NCBI GenBank assembly: GCA_032690845.1
Contig: CM064417.1
Span: 35,594,432 to 35,658,431 of the forward strand
Reading direction: 5' to 3'
Length of the DNA stretch: 64,000 nt
From: Eleusine coracana subsp. coracana
Lineage: Eukaryota; Streptophyta; Magnoliopsida; Poales; Poaceae
Shown one piece after another: positions 10,277 through 22,691 of this stretch. Each line of letters begins with the position of its first letter. Position 1 is the first letter of the stretch. The notes under the pieces are model-generated. The model was not told where the DNA came from, ran no database searches, and saw nothing but the letters and a program-made list of their open reading frames with translations. The translations under genes were made by a program, and so were the position numbers.

Positions 10277-13200
10277 ATGGGTTGCTCACACTCAAAAGTG
10301 GAGAATGAGGAGCCCGTGAGGAGGTGCAAGGATAGGCGGCAGCTCATGAAGCAGCTCGTTCGTTGCCGCCCTGAGCTTGCAGCTGCGCATGTTGCGTACT
10401 TGCACGCTCTCCGCAATACAGGAGCCACTCTGCGAGAATTTGCTGAGGTGGAATCCGCATTGTCACAGGGGCCTCCTGAAGATCTTGCGTCATCGCCATC
10501 ACCACCTCCACCGCCTCCTCCTGAGCCATCGGTGGTGTCCTCAATGCCACCCTCGCCACACCCTCCGCCGCCTCTGCCCTTCAGTCCAATAACCATAAGA
10601 AAGATGGAGAAGAGGGATGATGATCTTCGTCCACCACCTCTGACTTTCAGTCCAATAAGGCTAACCATAAGAAAGATGGAGAAGCGGAATGATGGTCTCA
10701 ATGGGAATGATTCTATGGATGACGATGATTCTGACACTGATAGCTGCTCAACACCGTTACCCCCACCCCCACCACCTGGTATAGCTTGGGAGGACTTGGA
10801 TCCTTTCAATGTACGCCCCTCGGATTTCCCATCTCCTTTTGATGGTCACAGTGATGCAGAAGTGGCTTCACAGGTTACAATGGATGACAATAACTGGGTG
10901 GAGACAAACACAGAACTCGATGGAGACGATGATGGAAGTGTACATGGCAATACTGTTGACATTGTAAGTAGAGTGGAATCGAATCCAGCAAAGAGTAGGA
11001 CCTTTGGTGATGACAAGTCCTCCATGGTGAGCTGTGTGACAAAACAGTCAGACTCTTTGTTGATGTCCTGGAGGAGTAAGAAGTCACTTGTTGGGATTGT
11101 AAAGGAGATTGATGAGTACTTCTTGAAAGCAGCAGCAAGTGGGAGTGATGTTGTCACTCTTTTGAATTCTGCTGGCGGGCGGACAGAACCTGTGGAGTTA
11201 GAGCCAAAGAAAGGTAATATGCATCCTATAGGATCACTATATTCTTTGAGACGTCAATCTATAAGTTCTACTCTGGAGTATTTCTTTTTGCAGATGTCAA
11301 TGGTCCTTGTTTAAAATACTACAAAATCTTAATAAAAGCAGTATTAGGTAGAGTTGAATTTGATGATAAGATATCCACAGCTCATATCCAACTTCACTTC
11401 AGTTAGTGTGAATGAAAGTTATGATCTGCTTCGTCTGACAACATTCATATCACTGTCCTGCTGCTCACTAAGAATCTGGACTAGAACTGCATCAAATTAA
11501 TGATAAATACTTTTTTCAATACCTGTATTTTTCCTTCTGGGAAGAGGAGTATCCAAAAGACAAAGCATACCTCAGTTTTTAAACTATACCTTTGGCCCAT
11601 CTTGTCTATGTAGTAGAATTGCTATATGTCAACGTTGCCGAAAAGTAACAGGTACTAGAAGACATTTTAATACCTAATGATTCAATAATCAATATATCTA
11701 CTCTAATAGGGTAAATTATTCTCTTATGTGTGCAGTCACTTCTAAACAGTATTGTTTATTGTATTAGTCACAGGGAAAAAGTCGGCGAAGGTTTTCTCAA
11801 CACTTTCTTGGAGCTGGTCATTCAAATCTCAGCAGGCTAACAGTGAATCGTCAGTTCTGAATTCTAGTGATGCCTCTGGATATGGTTACCATGGCAAAAC
11901 ACTCGAAAAACTCTTGGACGAGGAGCAAAAACTCTACAAGTTAGTTAAGGTGAACCATGGAATTCCTAGAGCTAGTTTCTGGTTACAATATATCTCGCTG
12001 AATGCATGAATATTCTTCCACTGTGCAGTCAAGAAGTATACTAAATGAGTATTATGTTGATTTTGAGGTTACATGATTTTCTATGAGATTTTTTGTTTGA
12101 GCAATGGGTTTTGTTTGTTCCATTAACAAGATTTCATAGAGTGTAATGACAGATTTTTTTTTTACATATTGCCATTTGTTGATTTACCAGAAGTCAATTT
12201 ATTGTTGATTGTTACTTTCTTTTGTCTGCCAGGATGAAGAATCTGCAAGGCTCCAGTACAAAAAGTACACTTCATTGCTGCAAAAGCTAGAATCAGGCGA
12301 GCATGATAAGGTGCACGCAGAGAGAGTTCGCGATACGATAGAGGAATTGCAAACTCGGATAATCTCATTGGATGAAGCTGCAACTTTGACATGTTTGTCG
12401 ATATCAAAGATCCGAGACGAGGAGTTATATCCTCAGATTATTGAATTATCTGCAGGGTAAGTGTTAACAAATATGTTCAACAGTCAAGAATAGCTCTTTT
12501 AAAAGGGTCATTTAGCTGCATGATATCTGTTTTCAACACCTAGTGTAATGATGATTAATTTCAGAAAGTTACAGTTATCTTTTTCTGTGCTACTAATACT
12601 TGATTAATTCCTGGCAAGCTTATTGTGGTTTGTCGTATTGGCTGGTGCTCTACTGTTGTCTATGATAGTTTACAAATTAATTAAGTAATAGTTAGCTCAC
12701 ACATCATGTAACTTTTGGTTTCGAATGTGGCAGTGAGTTATGATTGCAGCTCTGTTTCATCGCCTGCAATTTTTTCTTCTTAGTGACACAGTTTTAGTCC
12801 TTATCTGGACATTATTTCATTCTCTTTATCTCTTCTGGATTATATGAGCTTAATTTCCTTCTTTTGACATAGGCTTGTGCATATGTGGAGAAACATGTAT
12901 GAGTGCCATCAAGTTCAGAACCATATTGCCCAGCAAGCTAGTCTTCTAAGCAACAGACCTGGGAGTGAGCCGACGAGTGACACTCATTGCCATGCAACAT
13001 CTCAGCTGGAAGTTGAAGTTTCTCGATGGCACAGTTCCTTCTGCAATCTTATTACATTGCAGCGTGAGTACATTAGCATCCTTCACCAATGGATTAAACT
13101 CACTGACTGCCTTCCTGACGATGATGGCTTAATGAGAAGTTCATCTGGAATCCGTAGCCTCTCTGAGGAACTCCAGCGTGCTCTTGAGAGGTTACCTGAG

Positions 13201-13883
13201 AAGGTATTGTGAAACCAACTTGCTTTATTGTTTCAGTACCTTGTACGTCACTCCAGTAAATGCAGTTTTCATGAACTTTTGGTTAAACAAGTATCATTTT
13301 TTGCTTCTTTAAGGAAGCCTCTGTTCTTCATATATGAACTGAAGGGCTATTATTCTCGTTTTTTTCATGAGTTGAAATTAGTCATATTAACCATTTAACT
13401 ATTGACACGTGGTCCTTATTTTAAAGAGATGTCCCTTTGTTATATAAACAGGTAGCAGCAGAAGCAATAAAGACTTTTATGTCAGTCATACACTCTATAG
13501 TTATACAACAGAGTGAAGAGCGTCAACTGAAAAGAAAGTCAGATAGCATGGAGAGCAAGTTCCAGAGCCAACTAGAGAAACACAGCGAGAATGCAATGCA
13601 AAACTCAACACAGCCTCCAGTCAAGAATGACTCAGTAGCAAAATATGAAATGAAATTGGATGCATTTAGAAAGCAAGTCGAGGAAGACAAGGCCAGATAT
13701 CTGACCTCTGTGAAGGCTAGCCGAGCCATGACGCTGAATAATCTGCAGACCAGCCTTCCTAATGTGTTCCATGCTCTAATGGGATTCTCAGGTGTGTGCG
13801 TGCAGGCATTTGAAGGCATCAGTAGATGCAGTGAAGTTGCGATTAGCCACTCGGGAGCTGTTTCACCTGCTGTTTGCTCGTGA
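10277..13883 (+). CDS. DUF630/DUF632 (NRG2-type) protein
   Basis: Five exons: 10277-11213, 11774-11949, 12233-12456, 12873-13203 and 13452-13883. All junctions are GT-AG and frame-continuous, giving 699 residues, normal for the family. The N-terminus MGCSHSK is a canonical N-myristoylation/palmitoylation signal, and DUF630 covers about residues 1-60. Proline-rich tracts (about 69-100 and 158-165) surround a duplicated segment FSPI..TIRKMEKR. The motif GIAWEDLDPF follows. DUF632 begins near residue 268 (SLVGIVKEIDEYFLKAA) and continues through HMWRNMYECHQVQ to LNNLQTSLPNVFHALMGFS, with coiled-coil-rich helices. Members are membrane-associated plant proteins annotated as bZIP-like; Arabidopsis NRG2 takes part in nitrate signalling. 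The specific role here is unknown. No neighbour gene shares its function. Confidence 0.88.
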
Positions 13884-15214
13884 CCTTGCTTGGATGGCTG
13901 TGATTATTGTAAGTAGGCAAAGTATAAACTGGTTCCACGTGACTAGGCTTCCCTTCTAATTTGTGGAACTTAAATAGTTTTTTGGGGGATGATTTTAGGT
14001 CATCACGGACATATTAGTCTTGAATAGATTAAAAAAAAATCCCAAGTTTGTGAAGAGGTGGATGTTTTAGAAGAGGCGGATACCTGTGAGGTTAGTGGTA
14101 AAAATTTACTATTGTAATTTCAAATCTGTTGCCGAAAGAGATTCGTGTGGTCTTTACTCTTTAACAACAGGTTCTCACAATATGTTCATGCTATTCATCT
14201 CAATACCATTTCCAGTACAAGAGTTCGATGTCAGACCCAACAAATAATTTTACCATTCAATGTGTTGCTATGATTTGAATTCATGCAGAGGAAGCATTAA
14301 GATTTGCTTGATATGTGTTGCATGCTCTAAATCACCGCCTCTGATTCCAGCTGCAGATTGTCATAAAAAACATCTAGGTTTTCTGAGTTTAAGGAATATG
14401 AAACAGTTTACTCGATAATCATGAAATAATTTAAATTATATTATATAATGTTTATGTTTTTAGCAATATATTTATTGGAGAAATTGCTAGACAGATTCTT
14501 ACATGAGATAACGGAAATAAAGGCATCCATCCATATGGGCTGGCTGTTGCAAAATACTTGTATATTTACTATTTTACGTAGCTTATACTAGCTACTAACA
14601 ATTCTTTTATTGCAGACTCAGATACACGCTTAGATCACTGACATAATAATAGCATAAATCAGATATCTTGCACTACAAGCAACTCAGACTCACGCGAAAA
14701 TCACTGATATAATTAACACATGCCAAAGTTCTGAAAAAAATTGAACAAGAAGATTTAGCAAGTCAATGTAAAGTAGAAAATATTTCATTTATTTTTTTGA
14801 ATTTTCAGCTGGGATGATGTGAGTGGCAACATGACAGAATAGGATGGGATCTGAGAGTTGGAGAAAGTTTGAATGTACCACCTATTTTTCATTTTACCAA
14901 AAGGTCTATTGTGCATGTGCAACAGCTGCTCCAAGCCACGACCGCCGCGCCCTACTACTACGGGGTGTCTACAGCTAATACAGAAGATCAAGTGGTCAAT
15001 GTTGCTTTGGCCTTTTTGAAAAACTAAGCAAAACTGTTTCGTGGGCTATCAGTTTTGCATGATAGGCGAATCAGATTGCTTATCAGTTTGCAATGCTTTG
15101 AAGGAGAGGTCGGAAAATTGATCCCATTTAGCGCTGCTAATCAGGGAAGTTAAATAGCTCATGGTTGAGCTAATGATAGTGGGTATTAATCATTGTAATA
15201 GAACTTAAAATTTA
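13884..15214. other. 3' region of the DUF632 gene and intergenic DNA
   Basis: AT-rich, with no recognisable coding sequence. The first few hundred bases are probably 3' UTR and terminator. The 68-codon minus ORF near 14800 has no family signature. Confidence 0.4.
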
Positions 15215-15520
15215 GACCCTGTTTGGATCCCTCTAGTTCTTAAAAAACTGGTTTCTAGAAACTGAAAGTAATTAAAAAAATCAGTTTTTATGTCAGTTTC
15301 TATAAACTAGATTATAGATTTTTAAGAAACTCATAATCTGTCTCAACCCAGCTAATGTCTGTTTTTTCCTCATTTCAATGCATTAACAATCCAAGGCCAG
15401 TTTATAGATTATAAAATCAGGATCCAAACATCTCTACTCAATTTTTATTTAGAAACCAATTTTTAGAAACTAAAAATATAAATAAATTTTTAAGAAACTA
15501 CGGTGGATGCAAACAGAGCT
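15215..15520. repeat. MITE with GACCCTGTTTGGATCC termini
   Basis: The left end GACCCTGTTTGGATCC and the right end GGATGCAAACAGAGCT form imperfect terminal inverted repeats around an AT-rich interior rich in TTTCTAGAAAC and TTAAGAAAC. The termini resemble those of the MITEs at 561-1086, suggesting related families. Confidence 0.6.
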
Positions 15521-15853
15521 TTAGTTAGTCATTTGCTAGTTAATAGGACATGCGCACCTGACTTTGTTGCTAATGTGGTTGCAACGGATTGTACTTATTG
15601 AGTCTTAATAAAGCCCATTGTTCCGACACTAAAAAAAAGCCCATTGTTCCTTGCAAAAATGGAAACTACCTCGAACATTTATGTGGGGGTTTTTTCGGTT
15701 GCCGTTTGGTTGGGTAATTCATTTTAATTGTTGTAAATGATTTATTTGATTTATCAATAAACCTATCACAGTTTGCAGCGTGCAAATAGTCTCCATGTTA
15801 AAAAAATAAATAACACAAGCAATCATACTTACATACAAAAGTTACTATTGCTA

Positions 15854-15884
15854 CTAGTATTTTGCACGTGCGGCACGCACGTGT
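15854..15884 (-). mobile_element. Helitron 3' terminus A
   Basis: On the minus strand a 7-bp perfect stem (CACGTGC, loop GTGCC, GCACGTG) is followed by CAAAATA, the terminal CTAG (15854-15857) and then T. A hairpin shortly before CTRR, with insertion 5' to T, is the Helitron 3'-end signature. The 5' end was not located. Confidence 0.6.
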
Positions 15885-16694
15885 TATCCTCGTACTATGA
15901 ATATTTAGTGAGATAAGAGCTAATTACAAAAATGCAACATGAATATTATGAATATATTACATAAATGCATGCATTGGACTTTGCAAAATGGTTAGAAAAA
16001 TTGATAACAAAATTATGTAACCACAACCATACTTATCACACGAGAATCTGAAATTATTGCATCTTATGTTTGACCACGCAATAACATATGTGGATTGTTT
16101 AAACATAAAATATTAGTAGGTATAGATCCTATGCAGAGTGCGAGGAAACAGACCGCATCGTTATTGATGAAAAAAGAATATAAAACACAATTAAAATAGG
16201 TCTCCACCACGTAGTGTAAAAGATAACACTGAGAAGAATTTTGAGAAGGCAGCGATTCCTCTAGTCTAGATAACTATACGTAATTTCACTGAGAACAATC
16301 GTATTCCTATCAGAATCAAGACATTAGCAAAAATAGAACATCAACATGAATCAATGTCAGGGTTATCTTAACTCTTAGCAGCAGAAGTCAAACTCTACTA
16401 ATTGATGCCTCTCGCGCCGCTTTGATCAATCGCTATCGGCGCCTTGACCATGACGACTTCGTTTGTCCCTCAGGCTGTTGATTAGTCTGTCACGATTGAG
16501 ATTACCGGCGTGGAGATTCTGGACAATTTCCACATCAAACTACTGACCAATGGTTGATTACCGTGAGGGCATCCTCCTTGACCTGCACTAAATCATCCGT
16601 GCTGCAACAACGACAAAAAGGATAAGTCTTACCCGGCAAGCGGTGCCCAACTACATAAAGAGGATCATCGTTGTTGCATACCCTGGCAGGCCGA

Positions 16695-16978
16695 GTCTTG
16701 ACGAAACCTCAGAAAGGATCTCTTGATCCTCAGCGGCACGACGAACCAGAAGGGCGGACGACGATTCAAACAAAATTGTAAATGGCTGTGTCTTGACGAA
16801 TCCTCGGAAGGATTAGTCGATCCTCGGCAGCGTGACGAACCAGATGGCCGGACAGCGATTAAAACAAAATTGCATGTGGTTGTGTCTTGATGAAACCTCG
16901 GAAGGATCTCTCGATCCTTGGCGGCGCGACGAACCAGATGGCCAGACAACGATTGAAATAAAATTGCAAGCGGCAAGG
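16695..16978. repeat. Tandem repeat, three copies of 94-95 bp
   Basis: Units start at 16695, 16790 and 16884. Each contains GTCTTGACGAAACCTC, then GATCCT(C/T)GGC, ACGAACCAGA(A/T)GGC and ACAAAATTG. The copies are diverged but clearly homologous. The array sits between Helitron ends A and B. ORFs across it are repeat artefacts. Confidence 0.85.
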
Positions 16979-17285
16979 GTAAGAAAATTGAAAACTCAGA
17001 CTGATAAGAAAGCTACGTGCGTGTTTTTGAAGGGAAGGAAAGAGAATTAATCACTCTGATATTGCCGGAAAGGAAAGAGCGCTAATCACTCTGATTGAAT
17101 CAATCAATGTTGATGGAATTCCATATGGGTAAGTCAGGCGGGTAAAGTATTTGGCAGGTGAGAAAAAACGGTGTTGGGGTGGACGGAACAGACTAAAATC
17201 CAGTCAACAACGGAATGCATCACGCTCTATTCACGTCAGATTGTGGGCCAGGCCAGAATCCTACGGTTAAGGAGTTTAAGTGTGA

Positions 17286-17316
17286 CTAGTATTTTGCACG
17301 TGCGACACACACGTGC
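17286..17316 (-). mobile_element. Helitron 3' terminus B
   Basis: The same family as terminus A. On the minus strand the stem GCACGTG, loop TGTGTCG and CACGTGC are followed by AAAATA, the terminal CTAG (17286-17289) and T. The RPA1-like and Ulp1-like genes at 17861-21363 are on the same strand and upstream of this 3' end, so they may be cargo of this Helitron. No RepHel helicase was found. Confidence 0.6.
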
Positions 17317-17860
17317 TGTCCTCGCTCCACCAATATTTATTAAGCCAACTTGTTATACTTACTTGAAAAATATAGTTGCACTTATATACATGTAATTTGC
17401 AAGAAACCAATGACAATTAAGGCACTTGCACTCAAGTGTGTATGACAACCAGATACCAGAGTTTGATGCAAATAAGCATGTGTGAGATTATTCTAGTGCA
17501 CATTCGAATGCTGTCATATGATTCTCTTTCTCACCATGCAGCTATGGGCAAATTTTCTTACATGACCCGTTTTTTTAAGCAGTTGCGTGCGAAGTCCTGC
17601 AAAATAGCATTGAATTAAAAAAACCAAGAATTTGTACATCGATCAAGAAAATGCAAAGTTATTATTTCAATGGAGTGCTTTGCATACCATGTAAATCATT
17701 TTCCCCAGGTATTTGTGGTGACAAGACCAAGTTGCTAGATCGAGTTGTGGTCAAAACACCTAGTGAATTGAGCATAGGAGACAACAGTTAGTCTATCTGT
17801 GTATATTTGGAAGACACGTTAATTTATATATATCTACTATAAAGGTATTCTTATAGTTAC

Positions 17861-19049
17861 CTCTTTTTTTTTTCATTTTCACATGAAATGCTACAACGGT
17901 GTCGCATGCAGTCGGTGCGTTCCGTAACTCATCATATTGTCGTATAAGATGTGGACCACGGATCTGGATGATGACCAACTCACGACTACAGGATGTATTA
18001 AATATACAGGATGATTGGGTGTTACACCAAATTCCCTAATCCATACCGTTGGTTCATTACTGCAACGTGGATGCTTGGTTCACGCCAAGAGTTTTTTTTT
18101 GTCATGGATTTTAGAAACATAGATGACCACTCCAACAACATCTACAGAGATATACACAAAATGAGTAAGGATAATAATTAATTTAACTAATTAAAGTTAA
18201 TACACAACCAGCATAATCATTACATAATAAAATATCGCACGTGTGATTCATAGATTTAAGAGTTGATGCTAACCTGTAAATGACTTGTGTGGAACAAATT
18301 TCAGATCCAAGTAATCCATGAATGTACGAGGGAGCAAGGGGATCGTCACCATCGTTTCTGTGATCTTGAACTGGGTTTCGGAGGAGATGCTGATGTAGTA
18401 GTCCAGATTCAAGCAAAACAACTGATATACATAAATATCATGTGTGTACCCGATACCCACATCTATGAAATCATACGTCCGTCCTTCAACGATGTTACGG
18501 CTCATCATGAAGGGTTTTTTCCCGAGTATCAAAGCTTCCATTTTGGTACCCTGGAGATATGAAATGACTGGAGTAACCAATTTCAATGATTTAAATTCAT
18601 GTATCTATCAAAAATATTATCACCTCCTCATCAACCAGAATTAGTCGTCAGTGGTTCTCCCCAATGTGCGCACATGTCACTGTTAAGAAAACTTTGGCCC
18701 TAATCTTCCATTTTTTATTGATGTGTTCTATAGATACTTCGTGAAACGGAGTCCACCTCCAGTGGTATGGGTGAGATCGTTAAGGATAAAATACCAAGGA
18801 TGTCACACTCATATATTTTTTCATGAATAATGAATTAAATCGACGCTAAGTCACTTACGGTGATTTCATAGTGACTTCTCCTTCATGGAGATCCGATGTT
18901 ACATCCTGGTCGAAGATCTGAAACTCCATCTTCTCCTTTTCTAGTTGGACACCGTGTATATCTCCTTTTGAACCAGTTTTATAGTTGGAGGCAAGGCCTG
19001 AAAAACTTGTGTTGGTGCATACGACCTCCAACTCTGCTAGCTGCGACAT
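17861..19049 (-). pseudogene. Replication protein A (RPA1)-like, OB-fold, degraded
   Basis: Minus-strand exon-like blocks. One is at about 18855-19049 (MSQLAELEVVC...), with a strong donor CC|GTAAGTGAC; its membership is less sure. The block at 18624 to about 18719 reads KKWKIRAKVFLTVTCAHIGENH, then an in-frame TGA (18648-18650), then RLILVDEE with donor GAG|GTGATA. The block 18274-18550 reads GTKMEALILGKKPF...GRTYDFIDVGIGY...DYYISISSETQFKI and ends at donor ACAG|GTTAGC. The block near 17861-17990 reads VIIQIRGPHLIRQYDELR...TVVAFHVKMKKK. The order W-x-(I/V)-x-A-(K/R)-V, then LVDEEG-x-K-(M/I)-x-A, is typical of the first OB fold of plant RPA70/DUF223 proteins, which are carried by many plant Helitrons. 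The TGA and ill-fitting first junction indicate a pseudogene. It binds single-stranded DNA in intact relatives. Confidence 0.5.
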
Positions 19050-19896
19050 GATCGTCCAACTTCACGATGTCTTAGTCGCCGCAACTCGCGCTCTCTCCCT
19101 ATACAAAGGGGTTTCGTTAGTTAGAGCCTGGGGCTAGGGTAAGTGAGACCACGAAATATATACTGGTTTTTGAGGAAATCTGGAGGAGGATTTTTCGGCT
19201 TTGAATCCCACTGATCGAGGTAAATCTACTATATATAGGATATAGTATATATATATAGGATTGTATAATCATTGCATGACCTACATGGCGAATATAGATT
19301 GCTATGAGGTAGTTCCCAATTTAATTGATTGTGCTAATTTGGTACGTTTCAGACATTGAGCCATGGATTAGATGGAAAGCTATCAATAATTTAATATTGC
19401 CAGCATTAATTATGTACATACACATGAATGACACGTATATTTATTTGCCATGTAAGGTTTGATATTCAACAACAATTTTGGCAGGTTTATATTGTTTTTC
19501 TGTGGCCGGTGTATGCATCGGTGGAACAAAATTTTGGAGAATTAATATATCTGCTGCTACTAATTGGGGTCTGGCAAATATCTTTTGCATGTATGTATAT
19601 ACGGGAGCAATATGTAATTGTACAGTGAAGAAAATTGTGAGAATGACGCTTATAAACGTTTGCATGTCCTGTTCGATGATTCAGGACACATTATGAAATA
19701 TGGAAACACTATTTAATTAGCACCTCAATATTCAACCAACTATCACACAGAAGCCACAAGATGCATTAATAAAATGCTACGAATTTTCTCATTGTTCAAA
19801 AAAATGAGAGCCGTGCGTATTCCAGTTATATGGGTTTGTGCATGGGTAAATAAAACATAATGTGTCTGGCAGCTATGTTTGGTCGCATGTTCAAAA
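19050..19896. other. Spacer between the RPA-like and Ulp1-like pseudogenes
   Basis: AT-rich sequence with no clear exon. Small ORFs near 19428-19696 lack family features. It includes runs of TATATATA near 19216-19260. Confidence 0.35.
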
Positions 19897-21363
19897 TCAC
19901 CCCTTCTTTATGCGCTCAAGGCAGTTTTTGATATCTTCAGGTAGGAAGGGTGTATATCCATTTCCGGAAAAAGACAACAAATCGACTAGAAATTGCATCC
20001 TTAGTGTTTGTCCATCCTGCATTGGTACAATGGAATTAATTTTTTATATTTTTGAATATCAATACTTCAGGTAACAAAGCATTGATATGCTAACCTGATT
20101 CAACGTAACGCGAGGATTAGTTCCATTCCTGAGAGTGACAACAGACACAACTCGATGATCAGAAATTTCTCTTTCATCGCATCATTAATAAAATATATAC
20201 AATGAAATACTATCAGTGATCATCATTATAATTAGTATGATCAATTGGTAGACATGATATTTTAATTTGTACCTACCTTTCTCTTTGTTCCATTCCTTCA
20301 TCGAAAACTTCTGTGTCCCCGTACACCCACTCGTTCATGCCCCGTTTTTCTAGTATATTGCGGGCAACTCTGATGAATAGGAATACTAAATTTAATATAT
20401 GTGTGAAACGCTTGAACTCGTATCTGGTGGCCCATTTTGGTATTGGTGTCGGATTGAACATGAATATTTTTTGATTCAGCATTTGAAATACAATAACAAA
20501 ACATGAACCTTCATAGTTGAATGGTAGATAAACCTGTAAACATACAATAGACTCAATACTGCAAGAGACAGATTATATAATTATATATATAGGAAGTAAG
20601 CATGTAATCCACTAATGATATATAGAGCATCATGGACTTACTGATTTGCAACACTTAAAAGAACTTTCTTTGTTTGGACCATATCTGAACATATCCTCCA
20701 GCTGTTTATAGTCAACCTCATCCCCAGTACGATATATGGTAGGATGCCACCACTTGCAATTTGACTGTCATGTCACAAACCATAGAAATTAAGGCACACT
20801 GGTCAATTATCAGTATTTATGTGTGGAAACTTAATTAAAACTAAAAGTAAATCCCGTGTAGAATTTTAACTTACGCTAAAAGTAAGGTCCATGTAGTGAT
20901 TTGGCATGTTCGTAGCTCGCATGCTATTATGTTGTTCTGCACTGTATGCTGCCATTCTCATTCCCATATCGAAGAGTCGTCCAGACATTTTCACTTTATC
21001 TTTTAATGAATATTGGAGTTCTTTTAAACTAAATGTGAGCTTGCAAGGATAAAGGCTTATAACCCAGAGTGTCCTGTAAAAACATTAAATACTTAATAAC
21101 GCAAGCGGAATGCTATAGATATTCACAGTCAACAAGATAGGAGTAAGCTTACTCGAGCTGCACGGGTTGTTTATTGACTTGATCTTGTTGCATAGGATCT
21201 GAACCAGTTCTTCTCTGTTAGGCTGTACTGGATTTATTACCTCTTCTCTAGGGTTATATTCTTTGACACCATTGTCAGCATTTTGTTGTGCTTCAATCTC
21301 TTCATACGCTTCATCCCAAAAGTCTGGTGTCAAGTCTCTTCGGATCTCTTCAATTGCTAGTCT
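19897..21363 (-). pseudogene. Ulp1/C48 peptidase-like gene, transposon-associated and probably inactive
   Basis: At least six minus-strand exons with GT-AG borders: 21153-21363, 20875-21073, 20642-20764, 20277-20533, 20095-20170 and 19897-20016 (TGA). Exons 2-6 join in frame. The junction of exon 1 to 2 is one base out of phase, and further 5' exons may exist. Family cues are the N-terminal helix region ending in HYMDLTFS, then VYLPFNYEGSCFVIVFQM, and the C-terminal DGQTLRMQFLVDLLSFSGNG...LPEDIKNCLERI tail seen in grass Ulp1-like genes captured by transposons. SUMO proteases of this clan use His-Asp-Cys. Here the usual His-Trp after the beta strand is Ser-Cys and I see no catalytic Cys-Gly motif, so proteolysis is unlikely. 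It lies upstream of the RPA-like copy on the same strand, before Helitron end B. Confidence 0.5.
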
Positions 21364-21857
21364 CTGAAATGCGTATTGCAAAGTTATGTGTTATAAAACA
21401 AAAAAAAAGCACAAGCGACAAAAAAATTTAGTATTGACTATGCTAGATTTGCTAGTCTCTTCGGATGATAGAGGGGTGGCTAGATTTACTCATGGTAATA
21501 GGTATTTCTCAGGATATTTAGCCTTTATAGTAGAGATGATTTTAACATGATTAGTATTGACTATGCTTTGTGCTTTCGATTCTTTCCTCGGGACCTATTC
21601 TGTCAAGAAATTTCGTCTGACGTTTACAAAATCCATATCATTGATAAAATTATTGAGTGTGATATTGTTGTATGTACTGTAAGAACCTAAATTTTAAGGT
21701 TGTTTAATTATATGGAATCTAGAAACGAATTCATAGCGAAAAACATTAATTAATGTCCGACTTCTTCATGGATTATCTTATCTCTCTTTCTGTTAATAGG
21801 ATTATTATTATAACACTGTATCTATATAATCTATCAATTTAGGTGAGATCGTTTGAA

Positions 21858-22652
21858 GTCCACAAAGTTAGATATTGAATCCAAGTCGGTTTCGTAACTT
21901 CCATATTAAGCATTGACTTTAAAAAATCATAACTCTCATGTCCGGAGATCAAATAAGACAAACTCAGACTCTATCTCGTAGCTCTAAAAAAGTTCTACAA
22001 CTTTGGTATTCAATAGATATACAGATTCGGCCTGTCTTTATATTCAAATATGTGATGCAAAAATACTATTCCAATTCAGACTCCTCTACGCAGGTCTTCT
22101 TGCAGAGCCCATATCTCATAGCTTCGGTGTCCAAATAATATAATGTATATATATTCTAAAAAGCTCTCGACGAGATCTATAACTTTCGTAGTCATACCTT
22201 TTCCATTAGAGCAAGTCTTGAAGTCTAAAACTGTGACACAATACAATGTTGTTTCTGGACTACGTAAATTGATTTTTCTTTTCAGATAAACCTTCTAGAA
22301 ATCTTTAATCATTGGGTCATGACCTTGAGCTTGCATATGAAGTTTCATGTACGTACATGGGTGTCTTATAGATGTCATGAGCTTATGAGAAGCCCTCCTT
22401 GCATGGCGAGTCAGACTTTATATCACTATTTCTCATCTTTGAACCTTTTTACTGTTATTTCACCTAATTCTATAACATAGCACTGAAACAACACTACATG
22501 TAAAAATCATCAATATTAGAGATAAAAAAGATATTTATGATGAGAATATAGTGAAAAATAATGGGAAAATAGTTGCTTTTGACATATAAAATGATACACT
22601 AAGAAGCATCAACAGTAATATAAATATGATCTTTTATATAAAAAAGTTAATC
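21858..22652. repeat. Direct duplicated block, copy 1
   Basis: Begins GTCCACAAAGTTAGA and continues with segments such as GACTCTATCTCGTAGC, TCTACAACTTT and CTCGACGAGATCTA. The same order occurs about 834 bp further on in copy 2, with roughly one difference in five to eight bases by eye. No coding capacity. It resembles the non-coding internal repeats of grass Helitron/MULE-type elements. Confidence 0.75.
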
Positions 22653-22691
22653 TCTACAACTTATTAATTAAGATACGGTCGTTCACTTCGT

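Noticed and set aside
10261..10809. 182-codon minus ORF with Gly/Ser repeats
   Set aside because: Antisense of the proline-rich exon 1 of the DUF630/DUF632 gene.
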